DNA of 41,769 nucleotides, from assembly GCF_009391885.1 (NCBI RefSeq), contig NZ_VZII01000057.1:1-41769 (forward strand), read 5' to 3'. This DNA is from Pseudomonas sp. MN1F (lineage in GTDB: Bacteria; Pseudomonadota; Gammaproteobacteria; Pseudomonadales; Pseudomonadaceae). The notes under the pieces were generated by a model that saw only the letters and a program-made list of their open reading frames with translations, had not been told where the DNA came from and searched no databases. The translations under genes were made by a program, and so were the position numbers. Positions within the stretch are counted from its first letter, which is position 1; the number at the start of each line of letters is the position of its first letter. Below are positions 8,222-16,745 of the stretch, in pieces.

Positions 8222-8228
8222 AAAGCTG

Positions 8229-8245
8229 GGGCCGCTTTGCGGCCC
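8229..8245 (+). terminator. Terminator hairpin after the YebC-family gene
   Basis: GGGCCGC and GCGGCCC pair around TTT, eight bases after the stop codon. It merges into the REP pair that follows. Confidence 0.55.
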
Positions 8246-8305
8246 ATTCGCGGGTAAACCCGCTCCTGCATGCCCTGTAGGGGCGGGTTTACCCGCGAAT
8301 GGGCC
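8241..8305. repeat. Inverted pair of REP elements
   Basis: GGCCCATTCGCGGGTAAACC (from 8241) is mirrored by the REP ending at 8305. The two 30-bp units have one or two mismatches at the outer CTCCTGCA/TGTAGGGG ends. Confidence 0.8.
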
Positions 8306-8331
8306 TGTAAAAACCACGCAAGGGAGCCTGC

Positions 8332-9276
8332 ATGAACCCGACTTTCGCCTCCCTCAGCCTCGCCCACCTGCGCACCCTCGACTGCCTCCTGCAGCTGAAG
8401 AACCTCAGCCACGCCGCCGACCGCCTGGGTGTCAGCCAATCGGCCCTGAGCCGCCAGCTGGCCCACCTGCGCGAAGCCTTCGACGACCCGTTGCTGGTAC
8501 GCCAGGGCCGCGGTTATGTGCTCAGCGAGCATGCCGAAGCCCTGGCCGAACCCCTGCGCCAGGTCCTCGAAGAGCTCCAGGCCCTGCGCCAACCCGCTGC
8601 CTTCGACCCGGCCCGCTGCGAGCGGCGCTTCTGCCTGGCCGCCTCCGACTATGTAGCCGAGCACATGCTGCCGTTGCTGGTGGCTGCCTTGGAACAGGAA
8701 GCCCCGGGCGTGTCCATCGACTACCGCACCTGGCAGGCCGGGCAATACGCCTTGCTCGCCAGCGGCGAGATCGACCTGGCCACCACCTTGTTCGACGAGT
8801 CGCCGCCCAACCTGCATGGGCGTTTGCTAGGCGAAGACCGCGCGGTGTGCCTGATGCGCCAGGATCACCCGCTGACCGCGCTGGACGCGCTTGGCCAGGA
8901 CGATTACCTGGCCTGCAAGCACGTGCGCATTTCCGGTGGCGGCGACAAGGACAGCTTCATCGACCGCCACCTGCGCGCCCAGGGTTTGCAGCGGCGCATC
9001 AGCCTGGAAGTACCGTTTTTCTCGGCGACTGTGCAGGTGATCGGCAACAGCCAGGCGCTGGCCACGGTACCCGAGCACATCGCCCGCCAGTTGTGCCGCC
9101 TGCACGGGCTGGCGTGGCGGCCGTTGGGGTTTGTCGAGCATACCCAGCGCTATTGGGTGGTGTGGCATCAGCGTTTGCAGGCCTCGGCCGAGCACCGCTG
9201 GTTGCGCAACCGGGTGTTCGAGCTGTGGCGCCAGTCACAGTTCGGCGTGCAGGGCGGGGTTGCGGATTTGCCATAG
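8332..9276 (+). CDS. LysR-family transcriptional regulator
   Basis: This 314-residue LTTR has its helix-turn-helix at about residues 12-70 (LKNLSHAADRLGVSQSALSR, then LREAFDDPLLVRQGRGYVL). The last segment is typical of the NodD/NahR-like branch, many of whose members sense aromatic compounds. The effector domain runs from about 100. It lies 81 bp upstream of, and on the same strand as, the aromatic amino acid decarboxylase, which is its probable target. The start at 8332 has GGGAG about 6 bases upstream. Confidence 0.88.
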   Translation: MNPTFASLSLAHLRTLDCLLQLKNLSHAADRLGVSQSALSRQLAHLREAFDDPLLVRQGRGYVLSEHAEALAEPLRQVLEELQALRQPAAFDPARCERRFCLAASDYVAEHMLPLLVAALEQEAPGVSIDYRTWQAGQYALLASGEIDLATTLFDESPPNLHGRLLGEDRAVCLMRQDHPLTALDALGQDDYLACKHVRISGGGDKDSFIDRHLRAQGLQRRISLEVPFFSATVQVIGNSQALATVPEHIARQLCRLHGLAWRPLGFVEHTQRYWVVWHQRLQASAEHRWLRNRVFELWRQSQFGVQGGVADLP

Positions 9277-9357
9277 CAGGTATGCGCGCAGCGGGGTTAT
9301 TCGCGGGGGCGCAGGCGCCTAGACTGGGGGCACTGGACAATCCTCAGGAGCGCGCGC

Positions 9358-10770
9358 GTGACCCCAGAACAATTCCGCCAGTACGGCCACCAGCTGATCG
9401 ACCTGATCGCCGACTACCGCCAATCCGTCGGCGAACGCCCGGTCATGGCCCAGGTCCAGCCCGGCTACCTCAAGGCCCAGCTGCCACAAGGCGCCCCACA
9501 GCAGGGCGAGTCGTTCGAGGCGATCCTCGACGACGTCAACCAACTGGTCATGCCTGGCCTGTCGCACTGGCAGCACCCGGATTTCTACGGCTACTTCCCG
9601 TCCAACGGCACCCTGTCGTCGGTGCTCGGCGATTTCCTCAGCACCGGCCTCGGTGTGCTCGGCTTGTCGTGGCAATCCAGCCCGGCGTTGAGCGAGCTGG
9701 AGGAAACCACCCTCGACTGGCTGCGCCAGCTGCTCGGCCTGTCGGCCCAGTGGAGCGGGGTGATCCAGGACACCGCGTCCACCAGCACGCTGGTGGCGCT
9801 GATCAGCGCCCGTGAGCGGGCCACCGATTATGCGCTGGTGCGCGGCGGCCTGCAGGCCGAGGCCAAGCCGCTGATCATCTATGTCAGTGCCCATGCCCAC
9901 AGCTCGGTGGACAAGGCTGCACTGCTGGCCGGCTTTGGCCGTGCCAACATTCGCCTGATCGCCACCGACGACAAGTTCGCCATGCGCCCGCAGGCGCTGC
10001 AGGCTGCCATCGAGCAAGACCTCGCCGCCGGCAACCAGCCCTGTGCTGTGGTCGCCACCACCGGTACCACCACCACCACCGCCCTTGACCCGCTGCGCCC
10101 GATCGGCGAAATCGCCCAGGCCAACGGGCTGTGGCTGCATGTCGACTCGGCCATGGCCGGCTCGGCGATGATCCTGCCGGAATGCCGGTGGATGTGGGAC
10201 GGCATCGAGCTGGCCGATTCTGTCGTGGTCAACGCGCACAAATGGCTGGGTGTGGCGTTCGATTGCTCGATCTATTACGTGCGCGATCCGCAGCACTTGA
10301 TCCGGGTGATGAGCACCAACCCGAGCTACCTGCAGTCGGCGGTGGATGGCGAGGTGAAGAACCTGCGGGACTGGGGGATTCCGCTGGGCCGTCGGTTCCG
10401 CGCCTTGAAACTGTGGTTCATGTTGCGCAGCGAAGGCGTTGAGGCGTTGCAGCAGCGCTTGCGCCGAGACCTGGAGAATGCCCGCTGGTTGGCGCAGCAG
10501 GTTGAGGCTCAAGCGCAGTGGGAAGTGCTGGCACCGGTGCAACTGCAGACCTTGTGCATTCGCCACCGGCCAGCGGGGCTGGAAGGGGAGGCGCTGGATG
10601 CGCATACCAAGGCGTGGGCTGAGCGGCTGAATGCGTCCGGGGTGGCGTATGTGACGCCGGCGACGCTGGAAGGGCGGTGGATGGTGCGGGTGTCGGTGGG
10701 GGCTTTGCCGACCGAGCGGGAGCATGTGGAGAAGCTTTGGCTGAACCTGCAGGAAGTGGTCAAAGGCTGA
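9358..10770 (+). CDS. Aromatic L-amino acid decarboxylase (L-DOPA decarboxylase type)
   Basis: This 470-residue group II PLP-dependent decarboxylase has the PLP lysine K295 in NAHKWLG, the aspartate region HVDSAMAGSA at 261-270, and H181 in SAHAHSS, which stacks on PLP. The early GLSHWQHPDFYGYFPSN (67-83) is diagnostic of the DDC/TDC/HDC family. It removes CO2 from aromatic amino acids to give amines. The KT2440 homologue has been described as highly specific for L-DOPA. The start is GTG at 9358, preceded by CAGGAG. It follows a LysR regulator and ends at a hairpin. Family is firm; substrate is by homology. Confidence 0.9.
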   Translation: MTPEQFRQYGHQLIDLIADYRQSVGERPVMAQVQPGYLKAQLPQGAPQQGESFEAILDDVNQLVMPGLSHWQHPDFYGYFPSNGTLSSVLGDFLSTGLGVLGLSWQSSPALSELEETTLDWLRQLLGLSAQWSGVIQDTASTSTLVALISARERATDYALVRGGLQAEAKPLIIYVSAHAHSSVDKAALLAGFGRANIRLIATDDKFAMRPQALQAAIEQDLAAGNQPCAVVATTGTTTTTALDPLRPIGEIAQANGLWLHVDSAMAGSAMILPECRWMWDGIELADSVVVNAHKWLGVAFDCSIYYVRDPQHLIRVMSTNPSYLQSAVDGEVKNLRDWGIPLGRRFRALKLWFMLRSEGVEALQQRLRRDLENARWLAQQVEAQAQWEVLAPVQLQTLCIRHRPAGLEGEALDAHTKAWAERLNASGVAYVTPATLEGRWMVRVSVGALPTEREHVEKLWLNLQEVVKG

Positions 10771-10777
10771 TATCGCT

Positions 10778-10796
10778 GGGGCCGCAAAGCGGCCCC
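10778..10796. terminator. Bidirectional terminator between decarboxylase and MHS transporter
   Basis: GGGGCCGC and GCGGCCCC are exact complements around AAA, between the two convergent stop codons at 10770 and 10807. Confidence 0.7.
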
Positions 10797-10806
10797 GTAC
10801 GATCTA

Positions 10807-12180
10807 TTACTGGCTCACTGCCTGAAAGCTGCCTTTGCGGCTGGCTTCGTAAGCTTCCTTCTCCATCGGCTTGGCGTCCGGGTTGCCCAGATCTTCCATC
10901 GCCAAACGGTGGGTCTCCGGCGCAATGTAGGCCGCCAATGCACACACGCAGGTGATGAAGAACGCCAGGCCACCGATCACCAGCGGAATGTTGTCCGAAC
11001 CCGGTGGCGCCACCAGGGCGAACAGCGCTGGCAGCATGGCGGTGAGCATGGTGCCGATGTTCTGCGCGATGGCCATGGCCGATACGCGGTAGCGGGTTTG
11101 GAACAGCTCCGGGTAGAAGCTTGGGAATACCGCGTTGTAACCCTGGTAGACCATGCCCCACATCACGATCGAGGCGGCGAAGGCCAGCGGCACGTTCTGG
11201 ATGCTGATCGCATACAGGTAGACGAAGGCCAGCAGGCCAGAGCCCAGGCAGCCGGCGATCATGGTCGGGCGACGGCCGATCTTGTCGGACAGGTTGCCCA
11301 CGAACGGAATCACCAGCACCGCGACGATGTTGCCCACTACCGGGATCCACAGGTACACGCTCTTGTCGAAGCCGATGCCATAGGCCGGCTGCACCGCGTA
11401 GGCCGCGCCGAAGATGGTGGCAACTACCGGGATCACGTTCATCAGGGCCATGAACATCACCAGCACCATGTGCTTCCAGCTGTGGCGGAAGGCCTCGCTG
11501 ATCGGCGACTTGGCAACCTTGTCCTGCTTCTCTTCCTTCACGAACGCCGGGGTTTCGTGCACTTCCTTACGAATGATGAAGCCCGCAAGCAGGACGAAGG
11601 CGCTCAACAGGAACGGAATGCGCCAGCCCCAGTCATTGAAGGCTTCACTCGGCATGAAGTAGGCCAGTGGCAGGAACACCGCCGCCGCCATTACCTGGCC
11701 GGCCTGCACGCCCTGCAAGGTGAAGCTGGCATAGTAGCCACGCCGGCCGAACGGGGCGTGCTCCATGATCATTGAGCTGGCACCGGAGATTTCACCGGCC
11801 ACGGCAAAGCCCTGGACCAGGCGCAACAGCACCAGCAAGGCCGGGGCCAGCATACCGATATCGTGGTAGGTCGGCAGCAGGCCGACGGCCATGGTCGACA
11901 GGCCCATCAGGAACATGCACAGCAGCAGCACGTTCTTGCGCCCGCGGGTGTCACCCCAGTGGCCGAGCACGAAGGCGCCGACAGGGCGGGCCAGGTAGCC
12001 CACACCGTAGGTGGCCAACGAGGCGATGATGGCCATTTTCGGGTCGGTGTTGGGGAAGAAGATCTGCGGGAAGATCAGTGCCGCAGCCTGGGCATAGATG
12101 AAGAAATCGTAGTATTCGAGTGCCGAGCCAATCCATCCACTGGCGGTCGCTTTCTTGGCTTGAGAGCTTGAGTGAGCCAT
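10807..12180 (-). CDS. MFS transporter, metabolite:H+ symporter (MHS) family, shikimate-transporter-like
   Basis: This 457-residue protein has twelve helices. The opening ASGWIGSALEYYDFFIYAQA is the hallmark of the MHS family (ShiA, KgtP, ProP). GHWGDTRGRKNVLL is the MFS loop 2-3 motif, with a second copy (GNLSDKIGRRPTMIAG) in the C-terminal half. The start at 12180 has GGAGA about seven bases upstream; longer frames upstream are not family-like. The gene diverges from quiC with 475 bp between. That position suggests import of shikimate, quinate or dehydroshikimate for conversion to protocatechuate. The family is clear; the substrate is inferred. Confidence 0.87.
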   Translation of the reverse strand: MAHSSSQAKKATASGWIGSALEYYDFFIYAQAAALIFPQIFFPNTDPKMAIIASLATYGVGYLARPVGAFVLGHWGDTRGRKNVLLLCMFLMGLSTMAVGLLPTYHDIGMLAPALLVLLRLVQGFAVAGEISGASSMIMEHAPFGRRGYYASFTLQGVQAGQVMAAAVFLPLAYFMPSEAFNDWGWRIPFLLSAFVLLAGFIIRKEVHETPAFVKEEKQDKVAKSPISEAFRHSWKHMVLVMFMALMNVIPVVATIFGAAYAVQPAYGIGFDKSVYLWIPVVGNIVAVLVIPFVGNLSDKIGRRPTMIAGCLGSGLLAFVYLYAISIQNVPLAFAASIVMWGMVYQGYNAVFPSFYPELFQTRYRVSAMAIAQNIGTMLTAMLPALFALVAPPGSDNIPLVIGGLAFFITCVCALAAYIAPETHRLAMEDLGNPDAKPMEKEAYEASRKGSFQAVSQ

Positions 12181-12655
12181 CGTTGTCTCCGTTGTTCTTG
12201 TAGGTCGCCGCACGGCTGGCGTCGCCCAGGGGCGGCCAGAGGGGTGCGATCGCTTTTCGGGAGTAGGGCGGTTATAGCGCGATTGATCGCAGGCGGTGTC
12301 TGCAGAGGGAAGACGAACGAGCAGGTGCGGATCGCAAGGCGATGGAGGTGTGCATAGGTCGGTACCCGGTTTATTGAACTTATTATGTTGTGACGTTGGG
12401 CTTGTCTGCGCAGGTTTTGCCGAACCACCGTCAGGGCAGAAGAGGGCGGTCGGTGTGCCTGCGTCTGGGTCCATGTTTGCTTAGGGTTGGCAGTGAATCA
12501 ATTCGCCAAAATCGGTTTTGTGCGGTAATCGAACGCAAAACTAACCATTTCGTACAAACAGATTGCCGGGTCGACTTTACCTGCGAATAATTGACAGTGC
12601 CAGAAACCCAGCAAGGTTTCGGCCCGTCGTCCGTCCAATAACAAGGAACTCCCCC
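12181..12655. promoter_or_regulatory. Divergent control region between the MHS transporter and quiC
   Basis: This 475-bp stretch contains no supported gene. It holds AT-rich segments near 12370-12390 and 12500-12560. An imperfect dyad, GGTTTTG (12514-12520) with CAAAACTAACC (12536-12546), lies about 110 bases before quiC. It may be an operator for the TetR regulator encoded at 14921, but nothing in the sequence proves this. Confidence 0.4.
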
Positions 12656-14563
12656 ATGCAGCGTTCGATAGCCACCGTGTCCTTGAGCGGCACCCTGCCG
12701 GAAAAGCTCGAAGCCATCGCCGCCGCCGGTTTCGACGGCGTGGAGATCTTCGAGAACGACCTGTTGTACTACGCTGGCAGCCCGCGTGAAGTACGGCAGA
12801 TGTGCGCCGACCTCGGCATTGCCATTACCCTGTTCCAGCCGTTCCGTGACTTTGAAGGCTGCCGCCGCGACCGCCTGCAGAAAAACCTCGACCGCGCCGA
12901 GCGCAAGTTCGACCTGATGCAAGAGCTGGGCACCGACCTGGTGCTGGTGTGCAGCAACGTCCAGGCCGACGCCCTGGGCGATGAACAGATCCTGGTGGAC
13001 GACCTGCGCCTGCTTGGCGAGCACGCCGGCAAGCGCGGCCTGCGCATCGGCTACGAAGCCCTGGCCTGGGGCCGCCACGTCAATACCTACCAGCAAGTGT
13101 GGAACCTGGTGCGCCAGGCCGACCACCCGGCGCTGGGGGTGATCCTCGACAGCTTCCATACCCTGTCGCTCAAAGGCGACCCGGCGGCGATCCGTGACAT
13201 CCCCGGCGACAAGATCTTCTTCGTACAGATGGCCGACGCGCCGATCCTGAACATGGACGTGCTGGAATGGAGCCGCCACTTCCGCAACTTCCCGGGGCAG
13301 GGCGAAATGGACCTGGCTGGCTTCCTTGCGCCGATCCTCGCCACCGGCTATCGCGGCCCGCTGTCGCTGGAAATCTTCAACGACGGCTTCCGCGCCGCGC
13401 CGCCACGGCAGAACGCCGCCGACGGCCTGCGCTCGCTGCTGTACCTCGAAGAACAGACCCGCCTGCGCCTGGAGCAGGAAGGCACTGCCATCGAGCCGGG
13501 TGTGCTGTTCACCCCGCCGGCGGCCAGCGCCTACGACGGTGTGGAGTTCCTCGAATTCGCCGTTGACGAAGCCGTCGGCGCGCGCCTGGGCAGCTGGCTC
13601 AAGCGCCTGGGCTTTGCCGAAGCCGGCAAGCACCGTAGCAAGGACGTGCGCCTGCTGCGCCAGAACGACATCAACATCGTGCTCAACGCCGAGCCGTACT
13701 CCTTCGGCCACAACTTCTTCGAGGCTCACGGCCCTTCGCTGTGCGCCACTGCCCTGCGGGTGAAGGACGAGCATGCCGCGCTGCAACGCGCCACCGACTT
13801 CCGCGGCCAGCCATTCCGTGGCCTGGTCGGCCCCAACGAATGCGAAGTACCGGCTGTGCGTGCCCCGGACGGCAGCCTGATCTACCTGGTGGAGCAGGGC
13901 AAGGAAGGGCCGTCGCTGTACGACACCGACTTCCGCCTGGACCCGGCCGCCAATGCCATCGGCGGTTTGCAGCGCATCGACCACATGGCCCTGGCGCTGC
14001 CGGCCGAGTCGCTGGACAGCTGGGTGCTGTTCTACAAGAGCCTGTTCGACTTTGCTGCCGACGATGAAGTGGTGCTGCCCGACCCGTACGGCCTGGTCAA
14101 GAGCCGCGCCTTGCGCAGCCCGTGCGGCAGCCTGCGCTTGCCGCTGAACATCTCGGAGAACCGCAACACCGCCATCGCCCATGCGCTGTCCAGCTATCGT
14201 GGCTCAGGTGTGCATCACATCGCCTTCGATTGTGGGGATATCTTCGCCGAAGTGGCGCGGGCCAAGGAATCGGGCGTGCCACTGCTGGAAATCCCGCTGA
14301 ACTACTACGACGACCTCGCGGCGCGCTTCGATTTCAACGACGAGTTCCTTAGTGAACTGGCGTATTTCAACGTGCTGTACGACCGTGATGCCCAGGGGGG
14401 CGAGCTGTTCCACGTGTACACCGAGCCGTTCGAGGAGCGCTTCTTCTTTGAAATCATCCAGCGCAAGGGCGGCTATGCCGGGTATGGCGCGGCGAACGTC
14501 GCGGTGCGCCTGGCGGCGATGGCCAAGCGGCGCAGTGGGGCGGTGCGCAAGCCGGTGTTGTGA
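12656..14563 (+). CDS. quiC: 3-Dehydroshikimate dehydratase fused to an HPPD-like domain
   Basis: This 635-residue two-domain protein converts 3-dehydroshikimate to protocatechuate, the step that sends quinate and shikimate into the beta-ketoadipate pathway. Residues 1-260 form an AP-endonuclease/sugar-isomerase-type TIM barrel with the four metal ligands E134, D165, Q191 and E239 all in place. Residues from about 290 to 620 form a 4-hydroxyphenylpyruvate-dioxygenase-like pair of VOC modules. Its iron ligands look intact: IDHMAL, GVHHIAF, and the glutamate in FFEIIQRKGGY. The KT2440 homologue (PP_2554, QuiC/DSD) is known as this fusion, and no dioxygenase substrate is known to me. AAGGA precedes the ATG. 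It diverges from an MHS transporter and precedes a TetR regulator. Confidence 0.92.
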   Translation: MQRSIATVSLSGTLPEKLEAIAAAGFDGVEIFENDLLYYAGSPREVRQMCADLGIAITLFQPFRDFEGCRRDRLQKNLDRAERKFDLMQELGTDLVLVCSNVQADALGDEQILVDDLRLLGEHAGKRGLRIGYEALAWGRHVNTYQQVWNLVRQADHPALGVILDSFHTLSLKGDPAAIRDIPGDKIFFVQMADAPILNMDVLEWSRHFRNFPGQGEMDLAGFLAPILATGYRGPLSLEIFNDGFRAAPPRQNAADGLRSLLYLEEQTRLRLEQEGTAIEPGVLFTPPAASAYDGVEFLEFAVDEAVGARLGSWLKRLGFAEAGKHRSKDVRLLRQNDINIVLNAEPYSFGHNFFEAHGPSLCATALRVKDEHAALQRATDFRGQPFRGLVGPNECEVPAVRAPDGSLIYLVEQGKEGPSLYDTDFRLDPAANAIGGLQRIDHMALALPAESLDSWVLFYKSLFDFAADDEVVLPDPYGLVKSRALRSPCGSLRLPLNISENRNTAIAHALSSYRGSGVHHIAFDCGDIFAEVARAKESGVPLLEIPLNYYDDLAARFDFNDEFLSELAYFNVLYDRDAQGGELFHVYTEPFEERFFFEIIQRKGGYAGYGAANVAVRLAAMAKRRSGAVRKPVL

Positions 14564-14600
14564 TTCTGAGGCGTTCGCCGACAGGCATTCAGCACCTATA

Positions 14601-14632
14601 AGATCGAGCGCCGCCCGCGCGGCGCTCGATCT
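14601..14632. repeat. 14-bp-arm palindrome, second copy of the 138-193 family
   Basis: AGATCGAGCGCCGC (14601-14614) and its reverse complement (14619-14632) flank CCGC. The core matches the palindrome at 138-193. It follows the quiC stop by 37 bases and may act as its terminator. Confidence 0.75.
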
Positions 14633-14664
14633 CACCAGCGCTGTAAAACTTTCGGCGGACACTA

Positions 14665-14804
14665 GGCTCTGTACGAAAAGTCTTGAGACGCAGGTCAGGC
14701 AAGGCGAAAACAGCCGAGGAAGCGGAGTGTACTGGAGTACATGAGCATTCCGAGGCTGTTTTCAACGCAGCATGAACAAGTATCAAGGCTTTTCGTACAG
14801 AGCC
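14665..14804. mobile_element. MITE-like 140-bp non-coding element
   Basis: Terminal inverted repeats GGCTCTGTACGAAAAG (14665-14680) and its exact complement (14789-14804) bound an element flanked by CTA and TAG. This allows a TA duplication, or a CTAG duplication if the outer G and C are counted as target. Inside, GAAAACAGCC (14706-14715) pairs with GGCTGTTTTC (14754-14763), and TGTACT with AGTACA nearer the centre, so most of the element folds as one long hairpin. No transposase frame is present. The parent IS is not identified; IS5-type or IS630-type target use are both compatible. Confidence 0.75.
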
Positions 14805-14920
14805 TAGCGGCCATAACCTGAGTCCCAAGACCTGTTCATCGGGCCCGCGAAGGCTTGCCGCAGGGCGAACCCGTCACGGATAATCCCCTCAAATCCCAAA
14901 AAGACACCCCGTGAGCCGCC

Positions 14921-15592
14921 ATGAGCAACCCCGTAGCCCCCCTCAGCCCGCCTGAACCCTCGGCTACGCGCCAACCGCGCAAGAACAACCCCGAGAAAAC
15001 CCGCGAGGACATCCTCCAGGCCGCCATCAACGAGTTCGTCCAGCAAGGCCTTGCTGGCGCGCGCGTGGACGCCATCGCCGAGCGCACGGCCACCTCCAAG
15101 CGCATGATCTACTACTACTTCGGCAGCAAGGAGCAGCTGTACGTCGAGTGCCTGGTCAAGCTCTACGGCGACATCCGCAAGACCGAACAGAGCCTGGACC
15201 TGGAATCGCTACCGGCCGAGCAGGCGATTCGCCGGCTTTGCGAGTTCACCTTCGACCACCACGACCGCAACGTCGATTTCGTGCGCATGGTCTGTACCGA
15301 GAACATCCATTACGGCGAGTACGTCAAGAAGTCCCCGGCCATCCGCGAGATGAGCAGCCTGGTGCTGCAAGCATTGGGCAGCACCCTGGCGCGTGGCGTG
15401 AAAGAGGGCGTGTTCCGCCCCGGCATCGAGGTCATCGACCTGCACATGCTGATGAGTTCGTTCTGCTTCTACCGGGTGTCCAACCGCCACACCTTCGGCG
15501 ACATCTTCCAGATCGACCTGGCCGACGAGCAGGTCAAGCTGCGCCACCGGCAGATGATCTGCGACGTGGTGCTCAGCTACATCCGCGCCTGA
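14921..15592 (+). CDS. TetR-family transcriptional regulator
   Basis: This 223-residue repressor-type protein has an extended, proline-rich N terminus (about 25 residues) before the TetR helix-turn-helix at about 27-72 (TREDILQAAINEFVQQGLAG, then RTATSKRMIYYYFGSKEQLY). The all-helical C-terminal domain binds an unknown ligand. It lies downstream of quiC on the same strand, beyond the palindrome and MITE. Its position suggests control of quiC and the MHS transporter by a pathway compound. It converges with the AraC-type gene, with six bases between stops. Confidence 0.88.
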   Translation: MSNPVAPLSPPEPSATRQPRKNNPEKTREDILQAAINEFVQQGLAGARVDAIAERTATSKRMIYYYFGSKEQLYVECLVKLYGDIRKTEQSLDLESLPAEQAIRRLCEFTFDHHDRNVDFVRMVCTENIHYGEYVKKSPAIREMSSLVLQALGSTLARGVKEGVFRPGIEVIDLHMLMSSFCFYRVSNRHTFGDIFQIDLADEQVKLRHRQMICDVVLSYIRA

Positions 15593-15598
15593 ACCCGC

Positions 15599-16606
15599 TT
15601 ACTCGCCCAGCCGTTGCTCGCGTGACGGCGGGTAGCCGAAGTAGGCGGCGTAGCATTTGCTGAAGTGCGAGACCGAGACGAAGCCGCACGCCACTGCCAC
15701 CTCCATCACCGACAGGTCGGAGTACTGCAGCAGGCGGCGGCTCTTGGTGATGCGCAGTTCCATGTAGTAGCGCCGCGGCGAAGTGCCGAGCTGGGCCTGG
15801 AACAGGCGGTCGATCTGCCGACGCGAGCGGCCGCTGTAGGCGGCCAGCTGGTCAAGGCTCAGGGTTTCTTCGAGGTTGTTTTCCATCAGCTCGACAATGG
15901 TGCGCAGGTGCAGGCTCATGGACTTTTTCGCGCCGGGGCCGACCTGGCGGTAGCGGGCACCGGAGAACGACAGGATTTCTTCCACGCCTTCGGCCAGGCC
16001 GTCGCCGTACAGGCGGCGCACCAGGCCCAGCATCAGCTCCATGGCACCGTTGGGGCTGGCGGCGCTGAGGCGGTCGCGGTCGAGGGTGAAGCTGGCCGGG
16101 GTGATGCGGGTTTGCGGGCTGCGCTCGGACAGGCTGGCGCGCTGCTCGGGGTGGATGCTGCAGCCGTAGTCGTCGAGCACGCCGGCCCGGCCGAGGAACC
16201 AGGCGCCGTTCCACAGCCCGCCCAGGGCCATGCCGTGGGCGGCGCAGTCGGCCAGCAGGCGGTCGAGCTCGGGGTATTTCAGCGGTGTACGCAGGCCGCC
16301 GCAGACGATCAGCAGGTCGAGTGTCTTGAGCTCCTCGGCGGACAGTTCGCTGGCGACCAGTTCCAGCCCCAGGTCGCTGAGCACCCGGTCACCCTTGGGT
16401 GACAGCGGGGTGAAACGGAAGCTGTCGGCGCGCAACAGGTTGGCGGTGACCAGCACGTCCATGGCCACGGTGAAGCTGGCCATCGAGAAGTGCTCGAGCA
16501 GGATGAAGTCGACGCGGTAAGGTGCCTCGGGGCTACCGGCGTTGGCCTTGAGCCGCAGCATGTTGCTGGTGCTGGTCTTCTTGCTGAACTGGCGTGGGGT
16601 GGGCAC
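15599..16606 (-). CDS. GlxA-type AraC-family regulator (DJ-1/PfpI-like domain plus HTH)
   Basis: This 335-residue protein has an N-terminal DJ-1/glutamine-amidotransferase-like domain (RVDFILLEHFSMASFTVAMD at the start, LLIVCGGLRTP, WNGAWFLGRAGVLDDYG) and two AraC helix-turn-helix units in the last 100 residues (LDQLAAYSGRSRRQIDRLF and VMEVAVACGFVSVSHFSKCY). In pseudomonads this architecture controls catabolism of quaternary amines and amino acids (GbdR, CdhR, ArgR types). I place the start at a GTG at 16606 because GGAG lies seven bases upstream; an ATG at 16561 is possible. The target is unknown. It diverges from the small exported protein. Confidence 0.87.
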   Translation of the reverse strand: MPTPRQFSKKTSTSNMLRLKANAGSPEAPYRVDFILLEHFSMASFTVAMDVLVTANLLRADSFRFTPLSPKGDRVLSDLGLELVASELSAEELKTLDLLIVCGGLRTPLKYPELDRLLADCAAHGMALGGLWNGAWFLGRAGVLDDYGCSIHPEQRASLSERSPQTRITPASFTLDRDRLSAASPNGAMELMLGLVRRLYGDGLAEGVEEILSFSGARYRQVGPGAKKSMSLHLRTIVELMENNLEETLSLDQLAAYSGRSRRQIDRLFQAQLGTSPRRYYMELRITKSRRLLQYSDLSVMEVAVACGFVSVSHFSKCYAAYFGYPPSREQRLGE

Positions 16607-16745
16607 TCTGGACTCCGCTTCCTGGCTGGCCAGCAGAGTGTGGCGGCAGCGTGCGGGAAAGACAATCTCCGGGGGGCGCGTGTCGTATTGCAGGTCGTGT
16701 TGAGGCAAGTGGGCTATGCTGGCGCCTCTGTTCTGGAGAACCTCG

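Noticed and set aside
12431..14182. 583-codon open frame on the minus strand opposite quiC
   Set aside because: The plus-strand quiC has intact domains and catalytic residues. The antisense frame is low-complexity (V, A, Q, H rich), as expected opposite GC-rich genes, and has no ribosome site.
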